From assembly GCA_902493665.1 (NCBI GenBank), contig CABUQL010000033.1, positions 1-8,970 of the forward strand: 8,970 nucleotides of DNA, read 5' to 3'. The notes below the pieces were generated by a model that was not told the origin of the DNA, did not search any database, and saw only the letters and a program-made list of their open reading frames with translations. A program made the position numbers and the translations under genes. Position 1 is the stretch's first letter. Each line of letters starts with the position of its first letter. Below, in pieces: positions 1 through 6,582 of the stretch. The stretch comes from an uncultured Eubacteriales bacterium (GTDB lineage: Bacteria > Bacillota > Clostridia > UMGS1810).

Positions 1-2142
1 TTTTACAAAGCATCCTGCCGCAAGCGGTATTCCTATAACATTATAAATAAATGCCCAGAAAAGATTTTCATAAATGTTTTTCAGCGTCTTTCTGCTCAGA
101 GTTATTGCCGCGCATGCGTCCGAAAGACTGCTTTTCATAAGAACAATATCAGCCGCATCTATTGCAATGTCTGCCCCTGCGCCGATTGCAATACCGATAT
201 CGGCTTCAGTAAGCGCCGGTGCATCGTTTATGCCGTCGCCGACCATTGCGGTTTTTCCTTTTTTCTTTAAATCGGATATAACATCTCTTTTTCCGTCGGG
301 CAAAACCCCCGCAACCACATCATCAAGTCCTGCGCTTGCGGCAATTGCATTTGCGGTTTTTTGATTGTCGCCCGTCAGCATTATCGGCTTGACACCCATC
401 TTTTTAAATGTCATAACCGCATTTTTGCTGTCATCTTTTATTGTATCGGCAACTGCAATTATTCCCAAAAGTTTATTTCCTTTTGCAAAAAACAAAGGCG
501 TTTTTCCTTCGTCCGAAAACTTTTCTGCTGCTTTTTCCGTATTGGGTGAAATGCTGATGCTCTCGCTTATAAATTTTTTGTTTCCGCCGATTATTTCTTC
601 ACCCGCCAAAACCGCTTTAAGACCGTTTCCGGGGAAAACTTCAAACTGCAAAACATCGTAAGATTTGCGGCCGTCATTTTTGCATTTTTCGCAAATTGCT
701 TTTGCAAGCGGATGCTCGCTTTTTGATTCAAGTGCAAATGCAACATCCAAAAGCTCATCTTCGCCCGATGCATCCGACACAAAAATATCGGTAAGCTTCG
801 GCGATCCTTCTGTAACGGTTCCCGTTTTATCGAGTGCGACAAGCTTAACTTTTCCCGCATTTTCAAGTGCTGCGGCAGTTTTAAAAAGTATTCCGTTTTT
901 TGCGCCGACTCCGTTTCCGACCATAATGGCAACAGGCGTTGCAAGTCCGAGTGCACAGGGACAGCTTATAACAAGAACAGATATTGCACGCGAAAGTGCA
1001 TACGCAAAATCTTTGCCGATTAAAAGCCAGACAATAAGCGTTAAAACAGCTATTGATATAACAACGGGCACAAACACGCCCGAAACCTTGTCTGCCGCCT
1101 TTGCAACGGGTGCTTTTGTTGCCGACGATTCGCTTACCATTTTAATGATTTTTGAAAGTGTTGTATCAACTCCGACTCTTGTAGCCTCGCATTTTATAAA
1201 TCCCGATGTGTTTATTGTTGCACCCGATACCGTATCACCTTTTTGCTTGTCAACAGGAATACTCTCACCGGTAAGTGCAGATTCGTCAACCGCACTTTCC
1301 CCCTCTATAATCACACCGTCGCAGGCAATTGTTTCACCGGGGCGGACAACAAAAATATCGCCTTTTTTAACTTCATCGATTTTCACCGTAACTTCTTTTG
1401 AATCACGTATTACAACCGCGGTTTGCGGTGCAAGTTTCATAAGCCCTTTAAGAGCATCTGTCGTTTTGCCTTTCGACATTGCCTCAAGCATTTTTCCGAC
1501 AGTTATAAGCGTAAGTATCATTGCCGCGGATTCAAAATAAAACTCGTCCATATACATCATAACGCTTTTCATATCGGAGTTAATGTAAGCGTCCGTCATT
1601 GCAAAAAGTGCATACACACTCCACAAAAACGACGCCGATGCGCCGAGGGCAACAAGCGTGTCCATATTCGGCGAAAGATTAAACAGACTTTTAAATCCGT
1701 TTATAAAAAATTTCTGGTTTATAACCATTACAATAACCGTTAAAAGAAGCTGGATAAGTCCCATGGCTATATGGTTGTTTTCAAGAATTTTCGGGAGCGG
1801 AAAGCCAAACATCATATGCCCCATTGAAAAATACATCAAAATCAAAAGAAATACCACAGACCATATAAGCCTCTTTTTTAAAGCCGGAGTTTCGGTATCG
1901 GCAAGGACATCGTTTTCGTCCGTTTCGCTTTTTTGGGACGAATCGCTTTTTCTTTTAATTTTGTATCCCGCCTTTTTTACGGCGTCCATTATATCAGCAC
2001 CGTTGTAGTTTCCCTCAACCGTCAGCGTGTTTGTAAGAAGGCTCACGCTGCACTCGGTAACACCCGAAACTTTATTTACCGCTTTTTCAACTCTTGCAGA
2101 GCATGCCGCACAGCTCATTCCCGTAACAATAAACTGCTCCAT
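1..2142 (-). CDS. copA: CopA-type Cu(I)-exporting P1B ATPase (3' end cut by window)
   Basis: Membrane pump that exports Cu(I) from the cytosol using ATP. The frame is open for 714 codons from the ATG at 2142 to the window edge with no stop, so a few dozen C-terminal residues are missing. Seen in order: one N-terminal heavy-metal-associated domain with GMSCAAC (C11, C14); a Met-rich first membrane segment (about 93-113); actuator loop TGES (291-294); the metal site CPC in the sixth segment (C394, C396); phosphorylation motif DKTGT with D438; nucleotide-domain HP (H477); TGD (590-592); hinge GDGIND (635-640); and YN (700-701) in the next segment. CPC plus YN is the signature of the Cu(I) subgroup P1B-1, as opposed to Zn/Cd pumps. 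The ribosome site AGAGGTG (2151-2157) is 8 bases from the ATG. It follows csoR by 116 bases with no terminator or separate operator seen, so it is probably co-transcribed and copper-induced. Confidence 0.96.
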   Translation of the reverse strand, partial: MEQFIVTGMSCAACSARVEKAVNKVSGVTECSVSLLTNTLTVEGNYNGADIMDAVKKAGYKIKRKSDSSQKSETDENDVLADTETPALKKRLIWSVVFLLILMYFSMGHMMFGFPLPKILENNHIAMGLIQLLLTVIVMVINQKFFINGFKSLFNLSPNMDTLVALGASASFLWSVYALFAMTDAYINSDMKSVMMYMDEFYFESAAMILTLITVGKMLEAMSKGKTTDALKGLMKLAPQTAVVIRDSKEVTVKIDEVKKGDIFVVRPGETIACDGVIIEGESAVDESALTGESIPVDKQKGDTVSGATINTSGFIKCEATRVGVDTTLSKIIKMVSESSATKAPVAKAADKVSGVFVPVVISIAVLTLIVWLLIGKDFAYALSRAISVLVISCPCALGLATPVAIMVGNGVGAKNGILFKTAAALENAGKVKLVALDKTGTVTEGSPKLTDIFVSDASGEDELLDVAFALESKSEHPLAKAICEKCKNDGRKSYDVLQFEVFPGNGLKAVLAGEEIIGGNKKFISESISISPNTEKAAEKFSDEGKTPLFFAKGNKLLGIIAVADTIKDDSKNAVMTFKKMGVKPIMLTGDNQKTANAIAASAGLDDVVAGVLPDGKRDVISDLKKKGKTAMVGDGINDAPALTEADIGIAIGAGADIAIDAADIVLMKSSLSDACAAITLSRKTLKNIYENLFWAFIYNVIGIPLAAGCFVK

Positions 2143-2258
2143 TTTTCTGTCACCTCTTTTTGCAGAATATTAAATAACCTTAATATCCAAAACATTTTAT
2201 TATTTTAAAAACTTAAATCCTACTGTTTATACTGTCCGTTTTTTTAAAAAACTTTTCA
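2143..2258 (-). other. csoR-copA intergenic gap
   Basis: An AT-rich 116-base gap. A T7A6 run flanked by G and C (2238-2252) just after the csoR stop is self-complementary but has no room for a loop, so it is not a convincing terminator. I found no good -35/-10 pair and no TACC/GGTA copper operator here. That supports read-through from csoR into copA. A direct repeat of ACAGT (2222-2226 and 2231-2235) has no recognised meaning. Confidence 0.5.
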
Positions 2259-2564
2259 TTATTTCATAAGTTTTTGTATTGTTGCAACAAGCTCGTCCAC
2301 CACTTCTTCTTTTCCGTTTAAAATATCACGGACAACGCAAGTGTGAATATGACTTGCAAGTATTTCTCTGTTAAACGCATTAACTGCCGCGTTTACCGCC
2401 GCCGACTGAATTAAAACATCGTTGCAGTATGCATCGCGCTCAATCATTGAACGAATTCCGCGAATCTGCCCTTCAATGCGGTTTAATCTGTTGATAAGTT
2501 TCTTTTTGTGTTCCTCACTTCGCATTGTATGCTTTTCGCAGCAGCATTTTTTGTTTTTCTCCAT
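2259..2564 (-). CDS. csoR: CsoR family copper-sensing transcriptional repressor
   Basis: A small all-helical DNA-binding repressor (DUF156/CsoR family) that leaves its operator when it binds Cu(I). The 101-residue protein carries the family helix (residues 23-53, with NRLNRIEGQIRGI) and the three Cu(I) ligands C47, H72 and C76. Their spacing (25 then 4) equals that of C36-H61-C65 in the founding Mycobacterium tuberculosis CsoR, and Y46 matches its second-shell tyrosine. The histidine argues against the persulfide sensor CstR, and the cysteine pattern argues against RcnR or FrmR. An N-terminal tail with C7, C8, C9 and H12 is extra. The start is taken at 2564 because GGAGGC (2571-2576) lies just upstream; the frame stays open further upstream to 2720 but would run through the promoter and operators. 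It is followed by copA, its likely target, and probably represses its own transcription. Confidence 0.95.
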   Translation of the reverse strand: MEKNKKCCCEKHTMRSEEHKKKLINRLNRIEGQIRGIRSMIERDAYCNDVLIQSAAVNAAVNAFNREILASHIHTCVVRDILNGKEEVVDELVATIQKLMK

Positions 2565-2579
2565 AAAATCGCCTCCAAA

Positions 2580-2596
2580 ATACCCCTGTACGGTAT
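2580..2596. promoter_or_regulatory. Putative CsoR operator 2 (at the transcription start)
   Basis: ATACC (2580-2584) and GGTAT (2592-2596) form an inverted repeat with a 7-base centre, between the -10 box and the csoR ribosome site. It shares the TACC/GGTA ends of operator 1, and the two centres (2588 and 2612) are 24 bases apart. Two sites could let two CsoR tetramers bind together. The arms are shorter than in operator 1, so this could be the weaker site. Confidence 0.65.
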
Positions 2597-2598
2597 TT

Positions 2599-2627
2599 AT
2601 TATATGCCCCCAAAGGGTATTTGTCAA
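2599..2627 (-). promoter_or_regulatory. Consensus sigma-A promoter of csoR-copA
   Basis: On the minus strand TTGACA (2622-2627) is followed after exactly 17 bases by TATAAT (2599-2604), a perfect match to the housekeeping consensus in both hexamers and spacing. Transcription should start near 2592, giving a leader of about 28 bases before the csoR ATG. So strong a core promoter implies that control is by repression, which agrees with the two operator-like repeats built into it. Confidence 0.9.
2604..2620. promoter_or_regulatory. Putative CsoR operator 1 (in the promoter spacer)
   Basis: On the plus strand ATGCCC (2604-2609) and GGGTAT (2615-2620) form an inverted repeat with one mismatch around CCAAA. 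It is a C-run/G-run palindrome ending in GGGTAT, like the operators described for CsoR in Bacillus and Mycobacterium. It fills the gap between the -35 and -10 hexamers, so a bound repressor would block RNA polymerase. The assignment to CsoR is inferred from pattern and position. Confidence 0.75.
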
Positions 2628-2645
2628 GCGTGATTTGCATAAATA

Positions 2646-2675
2646 AAAAAACAATGAGAAAACCCATTGTTTTTT
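2646..2675 (-). terminator. Intrinsic terminator of the DUF305 gene
   Basis: A perfect 11-pair stem (2646-2656 with 2665-2675; core CAATG/CATTG extended by A/T pairs) has an 8-base loop. On the minus strand it ends in a T-rich run. It begins 5 bases after the stop codon of the DUF305 gene and lies upstream of the csoR -35 box, so it separates the two transcription units. Confidence 0.85.
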
Positions 2676-2680
2676 ATTCG

Positions 2681-3250
2681 CTATTGTCTGATACATTTCA
2701 TAACGGATTCCATTTCGCAAATACCTTGCGTCTGGGTGGTTATGATACTATCAAGTATCGGTTTTAAACCATCGCAAACGGGAAAATAAAGCGCATTGCA
2801 GCTCATTTCAATTGCTCCCTTGTGATGCGGAATCATTTCCCTTATAAAATCAAGGTTAATATCGTTATCGGCAAACGCTCTTTGCATATGATAAAACATG
2901 TTTTTAATAATAACTTCATTTCGCGCTCTGTAAACATAAAGCTCGTTTTTTGTGTTTTCACATTCATCGCACGATAAAAGAATATCTTTCATTTTTTCAA
3001 TGCCTTTTGTCTGCTCTTCTATTATGTTTTGTGCAATTTTCTGCAAAGGGACATTCGTTGTATAAAGCAAAAGATTCTCGCTCATTTTTATTGCCGCCTC
3101 GTGATGAGGTATCATTTTTCTCATAAAATCGCCAGAAATGCTGCATCCTTCTTCGGCATTTATCATAGCACGCATCATTTCCTCAAGTATTTCATAGTAT
3201 TTTGATAAATAACGGATTGAAACATCGCTCAGCTCGCATTTTGAAGACAT
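2681..3250 (-). CDS. Tandem DUF305 (ferritin-like fold) protein, putative copper-binding
   Basis: A 189-residue protein made of two DUF305 copies. The first core is DFMRKMIPHHEAAIKMS (41-57), the second DFIREMIPHHKGAIEMS (134-150), each with a His-His pair (49-50, 142-143). Each is followed by a second helix with the family's Q-x-x-G-I-x-x-M pattern (80-87, 173-180). Many DUF305 proteins are secreted and linked to copper, such as cyanobacterial CopM. This one has no signal peptide or membrane segment, so it is predicted to be cytosolic. It has eight cysteines (5, 36, 94, 97, 151, 159, 178, 186), including a CDEC pair, plus many methionines. With csoR and copA next door, a Cu(I)-binding or buffering role is a fair inference, but no direct evidence exists in the sequence. 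The start at 3250 is supported by AGGAG at 3261-3265. It has its own promoter and terminator. Confidence 0.88.
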   Translation of the reverse strand: MSSKCELSDVSIRYLSKYYEILEEMMRAMINAEEGCSISGDFMRKMIPHHEAAIKMSENLLLYTTNVPLQKIAQNIIEEQTKGIEKMKDILLSCDECENTKNELYVYRARNEVIIKNMFYHMQRAFADNDINLDFIREMIPHHKGAIEMSCNALYFPVCDGLKPILDSIITTQTQGICEMESVMKCIRQ

Positions 3251-3277
3251 ACTTTTTTCTCTCCTTTCATCTGCTTT

Positions 3278-3307
3278 ATTTTATGCACACAAAAGGCTAA
3301 TTGTTAA
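3278..3307 (-). promoter_or_regulatory. Putative promoter of the DUF305 gene
   Basis: TTAACA (3302-3307) and TAAAAT (3278-3283) are 18 bases apart on the minus strand, each five of six to consensus. Transcription would start about 20 bases before the ATG. No TACC/GGTA copper operator is visible around it. A second candidate is TATAAT at 3377-3382 with GTGACG 17 bases upstream (3400-3405), which would give a leader of about 120 bases. Confidence 0.45.
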
Positions 3308-3409
3308 AAGACGGGAATTTAACACATCAAAATCATCTCATCTTAGTCACCGGAGTACCGAAATTTTAAATTTCTAATTATATATGCATTTTTCAATACC
3401 GTCACAGAG

Positions 3410-3445
3410 AAAGACGGCACAAAAATTTCTTTTTGCGCCGTCTTT
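3410..3445 (-). terminator. Strong hairpin with GAAA loop, probable terminator
   Basis: Two 16-base arms (3410-3425 and 3430-3445) pair throughout except one position. Read on the minus strand, that position is a G-U pair and the 4-base loop is GAAA, a stable GNRA tetraloop, so the structure is better as minus-strand RNA. The core is GACGGC/GCCGTC followed by TTT and CTCT. It lies 36 bases past the stop of the gene remnant at 3481-3657 and may be its original terminator. The downstream T-run is short, so efficiency is uncertain. Confidence 0.55.
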
Positions 3446-3480
3446 TCAGAGAGAATTAAAAAAACTTGTTTAAATAATAT

Positions 3481-3657
3481 TTAATCAAGTGTTATTGTAA
3501 TCGTATTGTCCGATCCCTTGCGGCAAGGTACGGAAACCGTTTTTGTTTTTCCGTCGGCAGTTGTTACGGTAATATCGTAATCGCCGTAAAATCCGCGTGT
3601 TGAAAATGAGCCGTCCGCTCCCGTTGTGTGGTCAACCTCCGAAGAAAGAGAAACGTT
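3481..3657 (-). pseudogene. Remnant: C-terminal end of a larger, probably carbohydrate-active, protein
   Basis: This stretch encodes 58 residues ending in a proper stop (TAA, 3481-3483). The upstream side meets an in-frame TAA (3658-3660) and the piece has no ATG, GTG or TTG start, so it cannot be a complete gene. The protein reads as an ordered beta-rich tail, with TTGADGSFSTRGFYGDYDI near its start, then a T-V-T-T-A-D-G-K strand pair and a final TITITLD. The GFYGDY pattern resembles the C-terminal beta-sandwich tails I know from clostridial GH10 xylanases and related glycoside hydrolases. That link is from memory and remains an inference. The sequence upstream (3661-3714) does not continue the protein in any frame, so the 5' part was lost by deletion or rearrangement, not by a simple frameshift. 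Confidence 0.65.
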
Positions 3658-3714
3658 TTATTGATTGCTTTCAGCTTAAAACATCAAAAAACCAAAATTT
3701 TAAAAGCAAATTAA

Positions 3715-3777
3715 AAAACGCAGAATTAAAATACACCCATAACTTTTTTGGTGTGTATAATTAACCTTCTGCGTTTT
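3715..3777 (-). terminator. Long hairpin terminator downstream of ybaB
   Basis: Outer arms of 11 perfect pairs (3715-3725 with 3767-3777, containing ACGCAGAA/TTCTGCGT) enclose an imperfect inner stem (ACACC 3733-3737 with GGTGT 3750-3754) and an A/T-rich loop. On the minus strand the outer stem ends in a T-rich run. It starts about 27 bases after the ybaB stop. The size and the bulged middle are unusual for a plain terminator, but the position and T-run fit one. Confidence 0.65.
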
Positions 3778-3804
3778 GATTTTTATGCACTTTTTATTAA
3801 AGCT

Positions 3805-4146
3805 TTAAAAAAGTCCTGGAATGTTCATTCCGCCCGTAAGACGGCTCATTTGGCTCTGGCTTGCTTCGTCTACCTTTTTCATAACACCGTTTACCGCAGT
3901 TAAAACGAGGTCTTCGAGTGTTTCGATATCATCTGCGTCAACAACTTCGGGGGAAATTTTAATTTCAAGAAGTTCTTTTTTTCCAGACATTTTAACCGTT
4001 ACGGCACCGCCGCCGCTTGACGATTCATAAGACGTCTGTTCCATTTCGCTCTGCATTTTCATCATTTCCTGCTGCATTTTCTGAGCCTGTTTAATCATAT
4101 TGTTCATATTTCCGCCCATACCGATGGGCATTCTTCCCTTTGCCAT
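3805..4146 (-). CDS. ybaB: YbaB/EbfC family nucleoid-associated protein
   Basis: A small dimeric DNA-binding protein of the bacterial nucleoid. The 113 residues show the family layout: a Met/Gln-rich N-terminal helix (about 13-38, with IKQAQKMQQEMMKMQ), a Gly/Ser turn (44-47), a beta-hairpin with VTVKMSGKKELLEIKISPEVV (the family's most conserved part), and a C-terminal helix with DLVLTAVNGVMKK. The end, MNIPGLF, is a common family ending. GGAG (4154-4157) lies 7 bases before the ATG, which fixes the start. Usually this gene lies between dnaX and recR; here the upstream neighbour is walI and downstream there is only a hairpin and a gene remnant. It therefore looks like a single-gene unit, or the tail of the wal operon, or a second paralogue. 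Confidence 0.93.
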   Translation of the reverse strand: MAKGRMPIGMGGNMNNMIKQAQKMQQEMMKMQSEMEQTSYESSSGGGAVTVKMSGKKELLEIKISPEVVDADDIETLEDLVLTAVNGVMKKVDEASQSQMSRLTGGMNIPGLF

Positions 4147-4162
4147 AAAAATTCTCCAATCC

Positions 4163-4207
4163 GCCGCAATTGCCTGCCTTCCTTAAGCATTGTGCAATAT
4201 GTGCGGC
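4163..4207 (-). other. Bulged hairpin in the ybaB leader
   Basis: GCCGCA (4163-4168) pairs with TGCGGC (4202-4207), and inside it ATTGC (4169-4173) pairs with GCAAT (4194-4198), leaving a 3-base bulge on one side and a 20-base loop. It ends 5 bases upstream of the ybaB GGAG. It could be a leader structure affecting translation. It does not match the SRP RNA or any riboswitch I know. Confidence 0.4.
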
Positions 4208-4297
4208 AAAATAATATTTAATTTAAGGCAATAGAAGCATATGTACCTTGACTCTAGTGCCTAAAGACCGTTTTGTTTTAAACAAAAACCTTAATTA
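4208..4297. other. walI-ybaB intergenic, no gene seen
   Basis: No open frame or RNA gene is recognised here. An A/T near-palindrome (4270-4289, GTTTTGTTT and AAACAAAAAC) follows the walI stop but has almost no loop and no T-run, so it is a poor terminator. A lone TATTAT (minus strand, 4211-4216) has no acceptable -35 partner. Whether ybaB has its own promoter is not decided by the sequence. Confidence 0.4.
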
Positions 4298-5038
4298 TCA
4301 GCTTTCGATGTATTCGCCGTTTCTTGCATTATAAAAGAATTTTTCTCCATTGTCAAGTTCTATTTTCCAGCATGGAACCGCCGTATAGAGCACATTATCA
4401 TTTTCCGGCTTTGAAACCGTATATCCGTAATCGATTGTTTTTATTGTTTGTTCGCCTTCGCCTCTTGCAGGATTGTTTATAAAATCAATTAAAATCCCTG
4501 TAATTGTTGCGGAACTTACAGAATCCAATGATTTTTTCGGATATGTCTGCGCCTTAAACCACGCTCCGCTTATTTTAGTTTTGTCCTTTTTGCACTCTAT
4601 ATCAAGCTCGGCGTCAAATATGGGATATCCCTTTATAAGCTGCACAATTTTTGCACTTTTATGAGAAAAGCCTTTTAAAACTCTGTATTTTTTAAATTTA
4701 CAACTTGAAAGAAATTTTTTTAATTCCTGTTGCGTTGATATAACAGTGCCGCTGTCAAATTCAAAACTCATTGAATCAATATATGCGTTGTTTGGCAAAA
4801 ATCCGTCAACCATGGTAGCAGGCTTAAGCGTAATATCATCCATATTTTTAACCTTGTCGGGAATTATACTCTCTTTAATTTTTATGTTATTCTTTGAAAG
4901 CACGCTTACCGTATCTGAAATTGTAGACCTTGGTATAGAAACGTTTTCACTAGAAGTTGCAATTTTCATTGTTATTAAAAATATGTTTATTATTGAAAAC
5001 AATACTATTAAAAATGTTTTTAATTTTTCCCAATTCAT
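4298..5038 (-). CDS. walI: WalI (YycI) two-component regulatory protein
   Basis: A membrane-anchored extracytoplasmic protein that, with WalH, contacts the sensor kinase WalK and modulates it; this role is known from Bacillus and Staphylococcus, with opposite signs reported. The 246 residues begin MNWEKLKTFLIVLF, the usual YycI start, with one membrane helix at about 8-24 and a tiny cytoplasmic tail. The rest is an outside domain ending in a beta-rich repeat with CWKIELDNGEKFFYNARNG, typical of the PepSY-like fold of this family. I chose the ATG at 5038 because GGAGGT (5046-5051) is 7 bases upstream. An in-frame GTG at 5047 overlaps that site and is rejected. It is slightly shorter than the roughly 280-residue Bacillus protein. 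It follows walH by 67 bases and is probably the last gene of the wal unit. Confidence 0.88.
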   Translation of the reverse strand: MNWEKLKTFLIVLFSIINIFLITMKIATSSENVSIPRSTISDTVSVLSKNNIKIKESIIPDKVKNMDDITLKPATMVDGFLPNNAYIDSMSFEFDSGTVISTQQELKKFLSSCKFKKYRVLKGFSHKSAKIVQLIKGYPIFDAELDIECKKDKTKISGAWFKAQTYPKKSLDSVSSATITGILIDFINNPARGEGEQTIKTIDYGYTVSKPENDNVLYTAVPCWKIELDNGEKFFYNARNGEYIES

Positions 5039-5067
5039 ACAGCGCACCTCCTTAAACCGTCACCTAA

Positions 5068-5096
5068 GATTTTTAAAAACTATCGGTTTTTAAATC
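5068..5096 (-). other. A/T-rich hairpin between walH and walI
   Basis: GATTTTTAAAAAC (5068-5080) and GTTTTTAAATC (5086-5096) are complementary apart from two extra bases, with a 5-base loop. It lies just after the walH stop and before the strong walI ribosome site. It may be a weak attenuator or an RNA-stability element that sets the walH:walI ratio. The stem is nearly all A/T, so it could also be composition noise. Confidence 0.3.
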
Positions 5097-5105
5097 CGCC
5101 GTAAC

Positions 5106-6545
5106 TTAATTTTTAAGCAGCGATGTTTTGTTGTTTTGATTTTTTATAACCCAGCTCATCTTGCAAACATTTGAGTCAAATGTGTATGCCGGATAAATGT
5201 CTTTTACGGTATCGTTACTGTTAAACTTGTCATCACCAAAAAGTACATCAAGCGCACTTATGGTTGAAATATTTTCTATAACATTTTTGTCTTCCGAGTA
5301 TGTTTTAAAAATCTGTCTGTACGAGATAATTCTGCCGTTTTTAATAACGAGCTCAAGTGCATTGTTCATTTCGTCGTGAAGCTGAGTTTTTTCTATATCG
5401 TCACGTATTATAACACCGTCGTAATAGGAATTCATTTCAAGCCTGAACACTTTTGAGCCGCTATTTATAATATCCGAAGAAACACCCAAAATCATATCGC
5501 TTTCCGGCATTACACTGTTCCACAAGTCGGTAGTAAAATTAAGTGCCGATGTAAATGTCTTTTTAAAATTCATATTTTCCGATGACGAAAGCTCAACACC
5601 TTTATCTGCCGCAATTGCCTTATACTCAACAAGTCCCGTTGGAAAAATCTTAATTGTTCCGTAATTTTCAACGTACACAACAGAGCCGTCGGACTGAGTA
5701 TATTTTTTTGCAGTAATCGAGTTAAACAAAAACTTCTTTAAAATCGCATCGATTTTTTCACTGCTGTATGTTTGCGTATTTTCATCATAAATCGGATTTT
5801 GTGCTTCAATCGTTTTGTGATATGTGTTTGTGATAGAAAGCGAAACATACGGGTCGATAATCAGCTTTTGATGCGAAGCGTCCGCCGCTCTTTTGTCAAA
5901 ATTAAGTTCAAAGGAAAACGGCAAAAGCCCGCTTGAATTAACTGCGTATTTCTCCGTAATAAGGTCAAAAGTTTTTTTGTCAAAATCAATTTTGCACTTT
6001 TTATATTCCTCTGTGTTTCCGCCTTTGATGTATACGAAAAAATCGTTTGCTGACGCTGCCTTTGCAATAACAAAATTTTTAACGGTTTTAACGCCGAGAT
6101 CACTCTTTCCCGTTCCCATAATATCCTTAATTATGTCGGTATCGTAAACAACAGGATACGACACATAAACCGATTTTGAAGAAATCGCTCCGTTCCATTC
6201 TTCTTTTGACGATTCTTCAATCTGTTCGGATTCAAGCGCCGAAATAAGACCGTCTTTAATATCCGTTATCATTTTATCGTATTCGGGAGACGATGTGTAA
6301 TAAACTCCGCGCTTGGGGGGATTATTAATAATAAGCGTCTTCGGAAGCGCAAGTTTTTCCTTTGAAAGACTTCCGCTTGCAGTGGTATTTTTGCCCGTAA
6401 CATTAATAATTTTTTGCTTAATATCAGAAAAAAAATTATAGCCCTCAGACCATAATTTTTTTTCGCTCCAGATATTTAAAGTCAAAACAACACTGCTTAC
6501 GATAAGTAATGCCAATGCAATGTTTTTTATACTTTCTTTTCTCAT
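5106..6545 (-). CDS. walH: WalH (YycH) two-component regulatory protein
   Basis: The partner of WalI in controlling WalK. The 479 residues (Bacillus YycH is about 455) start MRKESIKNIALALLIVSSVV, which gives a short cytoplasmic end and one membrane helix at about 8-24. The conserved LNIWSEKKLWSEG follows. The remainder is a large extracytoplasmic region with the alternating alpha/beta pattern of YycH and no catalytic motif. The order walK, (extra gene), walH, walI strongly supports the name despite low overall sequence conservation in this family. The start at 6545 has GGAG at 6551-6554, only 5 bases away. It begins 37 bases after the unknown secreted gene, so the two are surely co-transcribed. 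No promoter is seen in that short gap. Confidence 0.9.
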   Translation of the reverse strand: MRKESIKNIALALLIVSSVVLTLNIWSEKKLWSEGYNFFSDIKQKIINVTGKNTTASGSLSKEKLALPKTLIINNPPKRGVYYTSSPEYDKMITDIKDGLISALESEQIEESSKEEWNGAISSKSVYVSYPVVYDTDIIKDIMGTGKSDLGVKTVKNFVIAKAASANDFFVYIKGGNTEEYKKCKIDFDKKTFDLITEKYAVNSSGLLPFSFELNFDKRAADASHQKLIIDPYVSLSITNTYHKTIEAQNPIYDENTQTYSSEKIDAILKKFLFNSITAKKYTQSDGSVVYVENYGTIKIFPTGLVEYKAIAADKGVELSSSENMNFKKTFTSALNFTTDLWNSVMPESDMILGVSSDIINSGSKVFRLEMNSYYDGVIIRDDIEKTQLHDEMNNALELVIKNGRIISYRQIFKTYSEDKNVIENISTISALDVLFGDDKFNSNDTVKDIYPAYTFDSNVCKMSWVIKNQNNKTSLLKN

Positions 6546-6582
6546 AACTTCTCCAATCGGAAAACATCAGACAACATTTATA

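Noticed and set aside
591..956. A minus-strand 121-codon open frame within copA
   Set aside because: It is in a different phase from copA, has no ribosome site, and overlaps the conserved phosphorylation-domain coding sequence.
665..1540. A 291-codon open frame on the plus strand
   Set aside because: It lies antisense to copA, whose frame holds every catalytic P-type ATPase motif; the plus-strand product is Ser/Thr-rich with no recognisable domain.
2222..2235. ACAGT repeat as a CopY-type cop box before copA
   Set aside because: The CopY box is an inverted TACA/TGTA repeat; this is a direct repeat, and the repressor present is CsoR.
2565..2720. Extended N-terminus of CsoR
   Set aside because: The extension would be encoded across the promoter, operators and upstream terminator, and the GGAGGC site lies directly before the ATG at 2564.
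4147..4210. SRP RNA upstream of ybaB (GGAAGG-like stretch)
   Set aside because: The conserved GGUCCGGAAGG-type tip and the long rod-like pairing of SRP RNA are missing; only a short bulged hairpin is present.
5039..5047. GTG start for walI three codons upstream
   Set aside because: The GTG overlaps the ribosome binding site; the ATG at 5038 has ideal spacing and gives the usual MNW start of the family.
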